This document shows, one piece after another, positions 18,075 through 26,510 of a stretch of DNA of 64,000 bases; positions within the stretch are counted from its first letter, which is position 1, and the number at the start of each line of letters is the position of its first letter. Source of the DNA: Stenotrophomonas maltophilia. GTDB taxonomy: Bacteria > Pseudomonadota > Gammaproteobacteria > Xanthomonadales > Xanthomonadaceae. A program made the translations under genes and the position numbers. Under the pieces are notes generated by a model. It had not been told where the DNA came from. It did not search any database and was given only the letters and a program-made list of their open reading frames with translations. Location of the stretch: contig DEVL01000004.1 in assembly GCA_002363385.1 (NCBI GenBank), forward strand, positions 193,766-257,765, given 5' to 3'.

Positions 18075-18926
18075 TCAGCGACCGGCCTGGCTGGAGGCAT
18101 GGATGACCTGGAGCACCGACTGCAGCTGCTCGACCTCGACCTGGCCCGGCGCCGACGGCGTGCCGATCATGCCGAAGGTCAGCGCCTGGCCGAAGGTTTC
18201 ACCGGCCAGCCGCGAGACCACGCCGGTGCCGCCCATGGACATCGTCAGCAGGGGCTTGCTGGTGCGCTGGCGCACCTGCCAGGTGGCATCCAGGAGGGTA
18301 AGTACGTCGCCGGCGTCCTGCGGCATCACCGCGATCTTCAACACATCCGCGCCCATCGCGTCCTGCCGCAGCAGCCGCGCGATGATCTCCTCGCGCGCCG
18401 GCGTGGCGTGGAAGTCGTGGCTGGACATCACCACCTTCACACCGGCTTTGTGCGCCTGCGCGACCAGCGCCGCGACCCGAGCCGGATCACGGAACATTTC
18501 CACGTCGATCAACTGGGCGAAGTCACCGTGCAGCAGCGTGCTGTACAGCGCCGCGTAGTCCGCATCGCTGATCGGCTTGCTGCCGCCTTCGGCCTGGGTA
18601 CGGAAGGTGACGATCATCGGCTTGCCGTCCAGCGCGCGCGCGATGCGCTTGCCGAGCGCGACCAGCGCCGTGCCATCGGTGGCGATGTCCAGGTAATCGA
18701 TGCGCCATTCGGCCAGGTCGGTGGAGGGGCTGGCGGCGATCGCGGCGGCCTGCTGCAGCGCCCGTTCGGCGGTGGCGCCGGTGATCGGCACGATGGTGCG
18801 CGGCGCGCCTTCGCCGATGCGCAGTGCACCGACCTGCAACGGCGTCACCGCCGGCGGAGCGGCCTGCGCCACGGATGCCACGCCGCCCAGCACGGCAGCC
18901 AACAGATAGGGAGTAAACGCGCGCAT
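18075..18926 (-). CDS. quiB: type I 3-dehydroquinate dehydratase, predicted periplasmic
   Basis: A 283-residue type I dehydroquinase, which removes water from 3-dehydroquinate through a Schiff base. The catalytic pair is His170 (MSSHDFHATP) and Lys197 (DVLKIAVMP), 27 residues apart as in E. coli AroD (143/170). Unlike biosynthetic AroD it starts with a signal peptide, MRAFTPYLLAAVLGGVASVAQA, so it should work in the periplasm on the product of QuiA, as proposed for Acinetobacter QuiB. Its ATG overlaps the porin stop (TGATG). Confidence 0.86.
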   Translation of the reverse strand: MRAFTPYLLAAVLGGVASVAQAAPPAVTPLQVGALRIGEGAPRTIVPITGATAERALQQAAAIAASPSTDLAEWRIDYLDIATDGTALVALGKRIARALDGKPMIVTFRTQAEGGSKPISDADYAALYSTLLHGDFAQLIDVEMFRDPARVAALVAQAHKAGVKVVMSSHDFHATPAREEIIARLLRQDAMGADVLKIAVMPQDAGDVLTLLDATWQVRQRTSKPLLTMSMGGTGVVSRLAGETFGQALTFGMIGTPSAPGQVEVEQLQSVLQVIHASSQAGR

Positions 18927-20221
18927 CAGAAAGTGACCTTGGTCTGTACACCCAACGCCCAGGCGTTGTCGGTGCGGGTATAGGCGAACGTGCCGGGATT
19001 GACGATGTACTGCACGTCCGGGCGGATCATCAGCCAAGGCGTGACCTGGATGCTGTAGGACAGTTCGAACAGTTCTTCGGCCTGGCTGAGCTGGTACAGC
19101 GGCGAATCGCCCGGTACGCCCATGCCGACGAGATCGGCGCGGCGCGCATCGACCAGGCGGCGGTTGATGTCCGCACCGACGTAACCGAGCGCGATGCTGT
19201 CCTGCGCCCGTGAGCCGATGCCCTGGTAGACGCCACCCAGCGCGTACCACCGTCGGATCTGCGCGGTATCGGTATCGGACACCATGTACTGCGCGAACGC
19301 GGTCAGTCCGCGCTGCGGATCACCGGCTTCGCGGGTCAGGCGCTGCTCGGCCAGCACGTAGGCGCCATGGCGTCCCGTGGTCGGCGAGGTATCCAGGCCA
19401 CGCTGATTGACCCGCGAGGTGTCGTAGTAGCCGCCGAACTTGTACACGCCCGGATGAGTGCCGCCCTTGTCCGGCGTCCAGGTCACTTCCAGCGGGAACA
19501 GCGAGCCGGTGGTGCCCGACACGAACGGGCGGAACGCGTTGCGTTCGATGTTGCCGCCGAGGTTCGGGTTGACCTGGAACCACCCGGTGCGCACGTTCAA
19601 CGCCGGGCTGACCTGCTGGGCCACTTCACCGCCCCAGCGTGCCGTGGGGTAGTTGTACCAGCCGCTGTTGCCGGACATCGCCAGCGGATGCGCGCAGAAG
19701 GCCGCGTTGACGAAGTGGGTCAGCAGGCTGTGCAGGCCGAACTGGTTGCCCATTGCGTAATAGCCCAGCTTGAAATACGACTGGCCGGCGTTGAAGGTCT
19801 GGTCGTAGCTGGCTTCGGTGAGGCGGGTGTACTGGCCACCGTAGGCTTCCTGGATCGGAAAGCGGTTGCCGACCAGATCGGCCGAGGTGCTGTTGCCGCG
19901 GCGGTCATTGAGCGTGACGTGGAATGCACCGCCGCTCCAACCGGCCAGCGTGCCCATGTCCAGGTCCACGCCCACGCGCACCTGTTGGGCATAGCGCGCG
20001 CCGGTGCGGCCGTAACCGCCGTCGACCACCCCCATCGCTTCGCCGACATAGTCACCGCGGAACCGGATGCCGCGTTCATCCAGCGAGGTGCGGGTGCCGC
20101 CCCAATCGCCGGTCAGAGTGGTGCCGTCGTAGCGGTTGGCGGACTGCGCGGCGGCCAGCGCCGGGCACAGCAGCGCCGTGGCGACCAGCGTGGACAGGGA
20201 GGTTCGGATCAGGACGGCCAT
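18926..20221 (-). CDS. OprB-family outer-membrane porin
   Basis: A 431-residue protein with a signal peptide (cleavage near residue 25, ALAAA/QS), amphipathic beta-strands throughout and a terminal phenylalanine (TKVTF) as in outer-membrane barrels. TGDWGGTRTSLDERGIRF is the OprB/carbohydrate-selective porin start motif. Lying between quiC and the periplasmic dehydroquinase, it probably lets quinate or shikimate cross the outer membrane, as suggested for QuiX in Acinetobacter. It begins 20 bases after quiC. Confidence 0.83.
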   Translation of the reverse strand: MAVLIRTSLSTLVATALLCPALAAAQSANRYDGTTLTGDWGGTRTSLDERGIRFRGDYVGEAMGVVDGGYGRTGARYAQQVRVGVDLDMGTLAGWSGGAFHVTLNDRRGNSTSADLVGNRFPIQEAYGGQYTRLTEASYDQTFNAGQSYFKLGYYAMGNQFGLHSLLTHFVNAAFCAHPLAMSGNSGWYNYPTARWGGEVAQQVSPALNVRTGWFQVNPNLGGNIERNAFRPFVSGTTGSLFPLEVTWTPDKGGTHPGVYKFGGYYDTSRVNQRGLDTSPTTGRHGAYVLAEQRLTREAGDPQRGLTAFAQYMVSDTDTAQIRRWYALGGVYQGIGSRAQDSIALGYVGADINRRLVDARRADLVGMGVPGDSPLYQLSQAEELFELSYSIQVTPWLMIRPDVQYIVNPGTFAYTRTDNAWALGVQTKVTF

Positions 20222-20241
20222 GGGTATCTCTCGAAAGGGGA

Positions 20242-21753
20242 TCAGCGCAGCGACAGCGGTGCGCTGAGAGGCGACGTCGCGCCCAGCGCGGAGGTCGCGG
20301 TAGCGGTCACGGTGGCGATGTCAGCCGCTTCGCCAGTGGTCGGCAACGCCAGCGTGAAGCGGCCTTGCCCCTGTGCATCGGTGATCGCCTCGACCGTGCC
20401 GAGCAGGCGCTCGGCTTCGCGACCCTGCGCGGCGCGGTTGCCGAAGAGTTCCAGCTGATAGCGCTGTGCTGGCATGCCCTGGAAGACACCCTGCACCGTG
20501 CGCGCTGCCCCCTTGCCCTGCACGGCCTGCAGCGTCGGCGCGGCCTGGCCGAGATTGGGGGCCGGTTGACACTCGGCCTGCCCCGGCGCGGTGCAGATAC
20601 GCGCACGCTTGGCCGGATCGTTGTCCACCCCGCGCCCGCGCGAACCGATGAAGCTGGCGTGCTCCAGCCCTGGCACCCCGAACACGATCGCGCCGCGCGG
20701 CTGGTCCTTGACGCACGCACCACCGGCTTCACAACGCTCGATCTTCAGCCCGTTGTCGAAGATACGGTTGGCGCTGAAACGATTCGGTGCGCTGACCGGT
20801 TGCGGTCGCACTGCGATGCCGATGCCGTTGCCGGTGATGGTGTTGCCGTCCACCACGTTCCCGCTGCCGGTGATGCTCAGCCCGATCGAATTGCCCGTGA
20901 ACGTGTTGGCCGCGATGTAGTTGCGGTTGCCCCAGTTGATCTGCAGGCCATCGGAGTAATCGACGAAGCGGTTGCGAACCACGGTGTTGTCGTTGCCCCA
21001 CAGGATCTCGATGCCCTGCGACGGTTCGGGATTGGCGGCGGTGGACTGGAACAGGTTGTCGGCCACCAGGTTCCAGGCAGCGCCGCGGGTCAGCTCCAGC
21101 CCATCGCCGTTGTCCACGAACTGGTTGCGCACGATCCGGTTGTGCACCGTGGTGGTGGCGGTGGACTGGCCCTTGCCGTCGTCACCGGTGAGCATGATGC
21201 CGGCACCGCCTTTGTTGGCGACGATGCGGTTGTCGTGGATCTCGCTGTGGCTGCTGCGGTTGATCAGCACGCCGATGCAGAAATTGCGGATCTCCAGCCC
21301 CGTCAGTTCCACACCGCGGGTATCACGCAGCACCAGCCCCGGCAGCGTGGTGGTACGCACGTTGGTACCGGACTGGCCCGGTTCGGCCCCCGGGCAGGCA
21401 TCAGTGCCGGTGCCGGTGACATAGGCCGAGCCGTCGATGGCCACGTACTGGCCATCGCGCGCCCACGGCGTGCCGACGATCTGCACCGGCCCGACGATCT
21501 CCGGCAGCGGCGTGGCCGGACGGATCACGTACGGCGCATTGCCCACCGCGGCAATCTCGATCCGATAGCGCCCGGGCGCCTGGTTGGCGGTGCTGATCGC
21601 CCAGCGCAACGAGCCTGGGTTGGCATCATCGGCATAGCGCTCCACCTTCAGCACCTCCAATGGCGTGAGCGCAGGCTCGGCCTGGAAGGCCTGTGCCAGC
21701 GACGGCAGCATGGCAAGCAGGGACAGGGAAACAGCAGACAGACGGCAACGCAT
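20242..21753 (-). CDS. quiC: secreted parallel beta-helix protein, probable QuiC-type 3-dehydroshikimate dehydratase
   Basis: A 503-residue protein. A signal peptide (cleavage near AQA/FQ, 20-22) is followed by a right-handed beta-helix domain (about 100-350) with repeats rich in asparagine turns, such as NTVVRNRF, NYIAANTF and NVVDGNTITGN. A C-terminal beta-sandwich tail ends it. From memory, Acinetobacter QuiC, which turns 3-dehydroshikimate into protocatechuate, has this fold, unlike the AsbF or QuiC1 types. Its position at the head of the qui/pca train supports that role. The ATG at 21753 is chosen because GGAG lies 7 bases upstream; the ATG at 21759 is too close to it. A generic NosD-like carbohydrate enzyme is the alternative. 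Confidence 0.68.
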   Translation of the reverse strand: MRCRLSAVSLSLLAMLPSLAQAFQAEPALTPLEVLKVERYADDANPGSLRWAISTANQAPGRYRIEIAAVGNAPYVIRPATPLPEIVGPVQIVGTPWARDGQYVAIDGSAYVTGTGTDACPGAEPGQSGTNVRTTTLPGLVLRDTRGVELTGLEIRNFCIGVLINRSSHSEIHDNRIVANKGGAGIMLTGDDGKGQSTATTTVHNRIVRNQFVDNGDGLELTRGAAWNLVADNLFQSTAANPEPSQGIEILWGNDNTVVRNRFVDYSDGLQINWGNRNYIAANTFTGNSIGLSITGSGNVVDGNTITGNGIGIAVRPQPVSAPNRFSANRIFDNGLKIERCEAGGACVKDQPRGAIVFGVPGLEHASFIGSRGRGVDNDPAKRARICTAPGQAECQPAPNLGQAAPTLQAVQGKGAARTVQGVFQGMPAQRYQLELFGNRAAQGREAERLLGTVEAITDAQGQGRFTLALPTTGEAADIATVTATATSALGATSPLSAPLSLR

Positions 21754-21869
21754 GCGCATACTCCGCACAGGGAAGGGAACTCCTGCGGTCTTCCCCTGCA
21801 CCTGGCTTCAGTACCGTTTCGGCACTGCCCTCGCCCGCCAGAGGTGGATCGCTTGGAACGGGATTGAAA

Positions 21870-21930
21870 GTAGGTTTATCGCACTGCACCATTCAAGTGC
21901 GTTTATCGACTATGCGTGCGATTATCGAAC
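21870..21930 (-). promoter_or_regulatory. three PcaR-like boxes upstream of quiC
   Basis: GTGCGATTATCGAAC at 21916-21930 is a perfect reverse complement of the recalled P. putida PcaR site. A second copy at 21897-21911 matches 12 of 15, starting 19 bases away in the same orientation. A third at 21870-21884 matches 11 of 15 in the opposite orientation. They lie 117-177 bases before the quiC start, in the 317-base gap 21754-22070, which otherwise holds only an 8-bp hairpin. Confidence 0.68.
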
Positions 21931-21936
21931 AACAGC

Positions 21937-21956
21937 CCTACGACCATTGTCGTAGG
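21937..21956. repeat. 8-bp hairpin in the selO-quiC gap
   Basis: CCTACGAC / GTCGTAGG around CATT, just upstream of the PcaR-like boxes on the minus strand. It may end selO transcription or bind a regulator; no T-run follows it. Confidence 0.4.
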
Positions 21957-22070
21957 CGCGCACGCGACGCCGCGCACGGCTCTGCCGCAGCGAGACTGCA
22001 ACAGCGCATTCATCGATGGGAACGTCTGCGGCGGGCAGCATCCGGAACCGCGCCCGCAGTGACTTACGAC

Positions 22071-23636
22071 TTACGAGCTGCAGGAGAGCATCGAGCAGCC
22101 GGCCTTCACCCGCGCCCACTCGGGTCGCTTGGCCGCGAAGTGCTCGCGTCCGGGCTGCACGTCATACGGGCGCCGCAGCACCTCCAGCAGCGTGTGCACG
22201 CCACTGAGATCGCCCTGCTCCGCCTGCTCGATCGCCTCCTGGGCCAGCCAGTTGCGCAGCACGTAGACCGGGTTGGCGCGAGCCATCTGCTGCTGGCGCG
22301 CCTGGGTACTCAGGCCATCGACACGCAGTCTCGCCGCGTACTGCTGCAGCCATGCCTGCAGCGACGGCAGCACCGCCTCGCGACGAGCCGGGCTGTAGAA
22401 CGCCTCCTCCAGCACCGCCACCGAAGGCGCTGCAGGATCGAGCGCCATCAGCCCACGGAAGGCCAGAGTCATGTCCATCTCGCCCTCGTGCAGAATCTCC
22501 AGCCACGCCGCCATCAACGCCACGTCGTCATCGCGGCAGGTGTCCAGGCCCAGCTTCGCGGCGATGTCGGCGCGCTCGCAGTCCGCGTGCACCTGCTGGA
22601 AACGCGCCAGCCCGTCATGCAGCGGGGTGACATCCTCGAACAGCGGTGCCAAGGCCTGGGCCAGCCGGGTGAGATTCCAGTACGCCACCTGCGGCTGCGT
22701 GCCGAAACGATAGCGTCGGCCCTGCGCGTCGGTGGTGTTGGGGGTCCATTCCGGATCGTAGTCCTCGACCCAGCCGTACGGGCCGTAATCGATGGTGAGC
22801 CCGAGGATGGAGAGGTTGTCGGTATTCATCACGCCATGCACGAAACCGACGCGCATCCAATGCGCGACAAGCACCGCGGTGCGCTCGCAGATTTCGGCAA
22901 ACCAGCGCGCATGCCGCGCCTCGCCCGCCTCTGCCAGCGCAGGAAAATCGCGCGCGATGCAGACATCGGCCAACTGCCGCAGCAACGTCGTGTCACCGCG
23001 CGAGGCCGGCAGTTCGAAGCTGCCGAAGCGGATGAACGACGGCGCGACGCGACACACGATCGCGCCGGGTTCGGCTTCAGGGTGACCGTCGTAGAACATG
23101 TCGCGCACGACGGCATCGCCGGTGCCGACCAGACTCAGCGCGCGCGTGGTCGGCACGCCGAGGTGATGCATCGCTTCACTGCACAGGAACTCGCGGATGG
23201 ACGAGCGCAGCACCGCACGCCCGTCGGCGCCCCGCGAGTACGGTGTGCGCCCGGCGCCCTTCAACTGCAGCTCCCAATGCGCACCGTCCGGGGTGAGCAG
23301 CTCGCCCAGCGAGATCGCACGGCCATCGCCGAGCTGCCCCGCCCAATGGCCGAACTGATGGCCACCGTAGTTGGCCGCCCACGGTGCCATCCCGGCATAC
23401 AACGCATTGCCGCCGAACACCCGCGCGAAATCCTCGCTCTGGATCAGGTCCTCGCCCATGCCCAGCAGCGTGGTCACCTCAGGCGAGTAAGCCAGCAGCC
23501 GTGGCGCGGCAACCGGCGTCGGCATGACCGAGGACCACGCGGCCTCCCGCACCTCGCGCACGCGCGGGCCGGTTTCCGGGTCGCCGGGCAGGTCACGGAT
23601 GAAACGGTTATCGAAACGCAGGGGCTGGGTGCTCAT
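22071..23636 (-). CDS. selO: SelO/YdiU protein AMPylase (pseudokinase)
   Basis: A 521-residue protein of the SelO family (UPF0061), atypical kinases that transfer AMP to serine, threonine or tyrosine of target proteins and are linked to redox stress. Family blocks seen are YGGHQFGHWAGQLGDGRAISLGE, the LKGAGRTPYSRGADGRAVLRSS nucleotide loop and GVMNTDNLSILG, the metal-binding DN region. The chain ends with a cysteine near the C-terminus (LSCSS), where eukaryotic SelO has selenocysteine. The ATG at 23636 gives MSTQPLRFDNRF; an ATG two codons earlier is also possible. Confidence 0.9.
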   Translation of the reverse strand: MSTQPLRFDNRFIRDLPGDPETGPRVREVREAAWSSVMPTPVAAPRLLAYSPEVTTLLGMGEDLIQSEDFARVFGGNALYAGMAPWAANYGGHQFGHWAGQLGDGRAISLGELLTPDGAHWELQLKGAGRTPYSRGADGRAVLRSSIREFLCSEAMHHLGVPTTRALSLVGTGDAVVRDMFYDGHPEAEPGAIVCRVAPSFIRFGSFELPASRGDTTLLRQLADVCIARDFPALAEAGEARHARWFAEICERTAVLVAHWMRVGFVHGVMNTDNLSILGLTIDYGPYGWVEDYDPEWTPNTTDAQGRRYRFGTQPQVAYWNLTRLAQALAPLFEDVTPLHDGLARFQQVHADCERADIAAKLGLDTCRDDDVALMAAWLEILHEGEMDMTLAFRGLMALDPAAPSVAVLEEAFYSPARREAVLPSLQAWLQQYAARLRVDGLSTQARQQQMARANPVYVLRNWLAQEAIEQAEQGDLSGVHTLLEVLRRPYDVQPGREHFAAKRPEWARVKAGCSMLSCSS

Positions 23637-23673
23637 AGGCATGAAATGGGGGCAGACCGGCTGCCCCGCAAGT

Positions 23674-24366
23674 TCAGCGCGAACCGCCGCCGAGGTTCAA
23701 CGGACCGCCGCGCTCCACCGCACGCTGGTACGCCGGGCGCTGCTCGATCCGCGCCAGGTACGCCTGCAGCCGTGGGTAGGCGGTCATGTCGCCACCGCGC
23801 GCGGCGGCGGCCTGGATCGGGAAGCTCATCTGGATATCGGCAGCGGTGAAGCGTTCACCGGCAAACCACGGCGACTGGCCGAGCTCGCGTTCCATCCAGT
23901 CCATGTGCAGCTTCACCTGCGGACGCACGAAGCCGTTCAGCGCCTTGTCGGCAATGGAGCGCGCGATCGGCTTGGCGAAGAACGGCATCGGCGCGTTGCG
24001 CAGCCGCGAAAACACCAGCGTCATCACCAGCGGCGGCATCGCCGAGCCTTCGGCGTAGTGCATCCAGTAGCGGTAACGCACCCGTTCGGGGGCCTGGGCC
24101 GGCATCGGCTCGGGCGAGAGCTGGCGGCCGCTGTCGTAGCGGTCGGCGAGGTATTCCAGGATCGCGCCGGATTCGGCCAGGACCAGCGCATCGTCCTGCA
24201 GCACCGGCGATTTTCCCAGCGGGTGCACGTCGCGCAGCGCCTGCGGTGCCAGCCAGGTCTTGGGATCGCGCTGGTAGTTGACGACCTGGTACGGCAGGCC
24301 CAGTTCTTCGAGCATCCACAACACGCGCAGCGAGCGCGAGTGGTCCAGATGGTGCACCTTGATCAT
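23674..24366 (-). CDS. glutathione S-transferase family protein
   Basis: A 230-residue protein with an N-terminal thioredoxin-like domain (1-80) and an all-helical C-terminal domain (about 90-215). The SRSLRVLWMLEELGLPYQ start and GKSPVLQDDALVLAESGAILEYL hold the glutathione site (cis-proline and the ES pair). No specific substrate can be assigned. The ATG at 24366 is used; the frame upstream runs without homology. Confidence 0.85.
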   Translation of the reverse strand: MIKVHHLDHSRSLRVLWMLEELGLPYQVVNYQRDPKTWLAPQALRDVHPLGKSPVLQDDALVLAESGAILEYLADRYDSGRQLSPEPMPAQAPERVRYRYWMHYAEGSAMPPLVMTLVFSRLRNAPMPFFAKPIARSIADKALNGFVRPQVKLHMDWMERELGQSPWFAGERFTAADIQMSFPIQAAAARGGDMTAYPRLQAYLARIEQRPAYQRAVERGGPLNLGGGSR

Positions 24367-24464
24367 CGAGGGTTCCGCAGGGTCAAAGCGGCATCGTAAC
24401 CGGGCGGCCGGCACGATGACGTCTTCAACGTGTTCCGCAGTGGCGATGGCCGGATCCCGCCCAA

Positions 24465-24499
24465 TAAAAAACGCCGGAAGCTCTCGCTTCCGGCGTTTT
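24465..24499 (-). terminator. intrinsic terminator of the cold-shock gene
   Basis: A 12-bp stem AACGCCGGAAGC / GCTTCCGGCGTT with loop TCTC. Read on the minus strand it is followed by a run of six T. It sits 29 bases after the cold-shock gene stop and before the glutathione transferase gene. Confidence 0.88.
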
Positions 24500-24527
24500 A
24501 GGCGACCTTACGGTTGCGGGGGGTCGA

Positions 24528-24737
24528 TTAGACCGCCTGCACCTGGTCAGCCTGCATACCCTTCTGGCCCTGCACGGCGACGAACGTCACCTTCTGGCCT
24601 TCCTGCAGCGACTTGAAGCCGGTGCCCTGGATCGCGCGGAAATGCACGAAGAGGTCCGGGCCGCTTTCCGGGGTGATGAAGCCGAAGCCCTTGGCGTCGT
24701 TGAACCACTTCACGGTGCCCTGCTGACGATCAGACAT
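24528..24737 (-). CDS. CspA-family cold-shock protein
   Basis: A 69-residue single cold-shock domain. Both RNA-binding motifs are intact: KGFGFI (RNP1) and LFVHF (RNP2). Such proteins bind single-stranded RNA or DNA and melt structure. It is a single-gene unit with its own terminator. The 301-base gap upstream (24738-25038) presumably contains a long 5' leader and the promoters of this gene and of yaiI, but I see no clear promoter motif or repeat in it. Confidence 0.95.
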   Translation of the reverse strand: MSDRQQGTVKWFNDAKGFGFITPESGPDLFVHFRAIQGTGFKSLQEGQKVTFVAVQGQKGMQADQVQAV

Positions 24738-25038
24738 GTACTAACTCCTGAAACAATAGTTGAAATAATCGCGGCCGCCGCGTATCGGGGCCGAGACTGA
24801 GTTGCAGGCGTTGGTAAAGCGGATCGATGAGCAGATCGTGAGATCAACTGCACCAGGCCACGATTCACGGTGACCCTAGCAAACACAGTGTGGGTGACGA
24901 TACTCGTGTTTTACCGAAAAAGCGATAGCTGGTTGATTCAGCCATCCTCCCCCTCCCGCCTGACAGGACAAGGGGTCGGGCGATCCTACACAAAATCGCA
25001 CCCCCTATTCAGATTTTTCCTACCTTAAGATCAGCAAA

Positions 25039-25515
25039 ATGACAGATGCACCGACCCCTAAAGTTCACATCTGGGTGGACGCCGACGCCTGTCCGGCGGT
25101 GATCAAGGAAATCCTGTTCCGGGTCGCCGAGCGTGCCGGGATCGAGATGACCCTGGTCGCGAACCACTGGTTGCGGACCCCTCCCTCCCGTTTCATCCGC
25201 TCGATCCAGGTCCCGCCGGGCCTGGATGTGGCCGACAGCGAGATCGTCGACCGGGTGCAGCCGGGCGACCTCGTCGTCACGCAGGACATCCCGCTGGCGG
25301 CCTTGGTACTGGACAAGAAGGCCGTCGCATTGAACCCGCGCGGCGAGCTCTACACCCCCGACAACATGGCCGAGCGGCTGTCGATGCGCAATTTCATGGA
25401 GGAACTGCGCGGCTCCGGCGTTCACACGGGCGGACCGGCGCCGCTGCATGCGCGCGACAAGCAGGCCTTCGCTGCGCAGCTGGATCGTTGGCTGGCCAAA
25501 CATTCGGCAAGATGA
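25039..25515 (+). CDS. yaiI: YaiI/YqxD family protein (UPF0178)
   Basis: A 158-residue protein with the conserved acidic start HIWVDADACPAVIKEIL and VVTQDIPLAALVL, which resemble the metal site of PIN/NYN-type nucleases. RGELYTPDNMAERLSMRNF is a family hallmark. The biochemical role is not known; a nuclease fold is inferred from the aspartates. It converges with the RluA-family gene across a REP. Confidence 0.88.
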   Translation: MTDAPTPKVHIWVDADACPAVIKEILFRVAERAGIEMTLVANHWLRTPPSRFIRSIQVPPGLDVADSEIVDRVQPGDLVVTQDIPLAALVLDKKAVALNPRGELYTPDNMAERLSMRNFMEELRGSGVHTGGPAPLHARDKQAFAAQLDRWLAKHSAR

Positions 25516-25565
25516 ACGGACGGATGGCGGGTCGAGGGTCCGGCGTAGCGGAGAGTCGCGGCCCG

Positions 25566-25588
25566 GTAGTGCCGGCGGCCGGCTCTAC
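25566..25588. repeat. GTAG-type REP
   Basis: GTAGTGCCGGC / CCGGCTCTAC around GG, an imperfect GTAG...CTAC palindrome in the convergent gap between yaiI and the pseudouridine synthase gene. Confidence 0.78.
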
Positions 25589-26469
25589 AGGCGAAGCGAC
25601 AGCCCGCTGGTGAACGTGCGCCGCTTCCCGGTCAGCGGGTCATCGAACGTCAATTCCTTCGCCAGTAGTTGCAGCGGCGCGTCCGCCGGCCCATCGGCGA
25701 GCAGCTCCGGGTACAGGTCGTCGCCCAGGATCGGCGCGCCCAGCCCCGCCATGTGCACGCGCAACTGGTGCTTGCGGCCGGTGACCGGGTGCAGCCGGTA
25801 GTGCCAGGCCGGTCCAATGCCGTCGATCACCTCGATGCGGGTCCGGGCATTGGGCTCACCAGGCACCTCGGCCATGCGGAAGAACGGCTCGCCGGGGGCC
25901 AACCGCGTGTGGCGCTCCAGCGGGAACGCCAGGTGCGGCAGCGCCGGCGCCAAGGCGTCGTACACCTTCTCGATGCGCCGCTCGCGGAACAGTCGCTGGT
26001 AGGCATCGCGGGTATCGGGCCGGGTCGAGAACAGCACCAGCCCGGCGGTCAGCCGGTCCAGGCGGTGCAGCGGCACCAGATCCCGGTTGCCGGTGCGCGC
26101 CACCAGCCGGGCCAGCAGCGTCTCGCGTACGTAAGCGCCGGCAGGGGTGACCGGCAGGAAGTGTGGCTTGTCGGCCACCAGCAGGTGTGCGTCGTGGTGG
26201 ACGATGGCCTCGGCGAACGGAATCACCGGCTCATCAGCCACTTCACGGAAGTACACGATCTCCAGCCCCACCTGCCAGGCCTGATCCGGCGCGAGCGCCC
26301 TGCCCTGCGCGTCCTGCACCCGCCCCCGGGCGAAGCGGTCTGCCCACTGCGCGCGGTCGATGCGCGGAAAACGCGCACACAGCCCCTCCAGCAGGCTTGG
26401 CCAGTCGCCGGGGGGCAACTGCAGGCGGCTGGGTGCGGGGGCAGCGAGGATCGGATCGGACGGGCTCAT
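25585..26469 (-). CDS. RluA-family pseudouridine synthase
   Basis: A 294-residue pseudouridine synthase. The catalytic aspartate motif is HRLDRLTAGLVLFS, and the late RKHQLRVHMAGLGAPILGD block is typical of the RluA/RluC/RluD family. There is no S4 domain at the N-terminus. The target (rRNA or tRNA) cannot be decided from sequence. It is divergent from yaeQ. Confidence 0.88.
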   Translation of the reverse strand: MSPSDPILAAPAPSRLQLPPGDWPSLLEGLCARFPRIDRAQWADRFARGRVQDAQGRALAPDQAWQVGLEIVYFREVADEPVIPFAEAIVHHDAHLLVADKPHFLPVTPAGAYVRETLLARLVARTGNRDLVPLHRLDRLTAGLVLFSTRPDTRDAYQRLFRERRIEKVYDALAPALPHLAFPLERHTRLAPGEPFFRMAEVPGEPNARTRIEVIDGIGPAWHYRLHPVTGRKHQLRVHMAGLGAPILGDDLYPELLADGPADAPLQLLAKELTFDDPLTGKRRTFTSGLSLRL

Positions 26470-26510
26470 GGCGAACCATTATCATGGCGCTCTTTGTTTC
26501 AGGTATCCCC

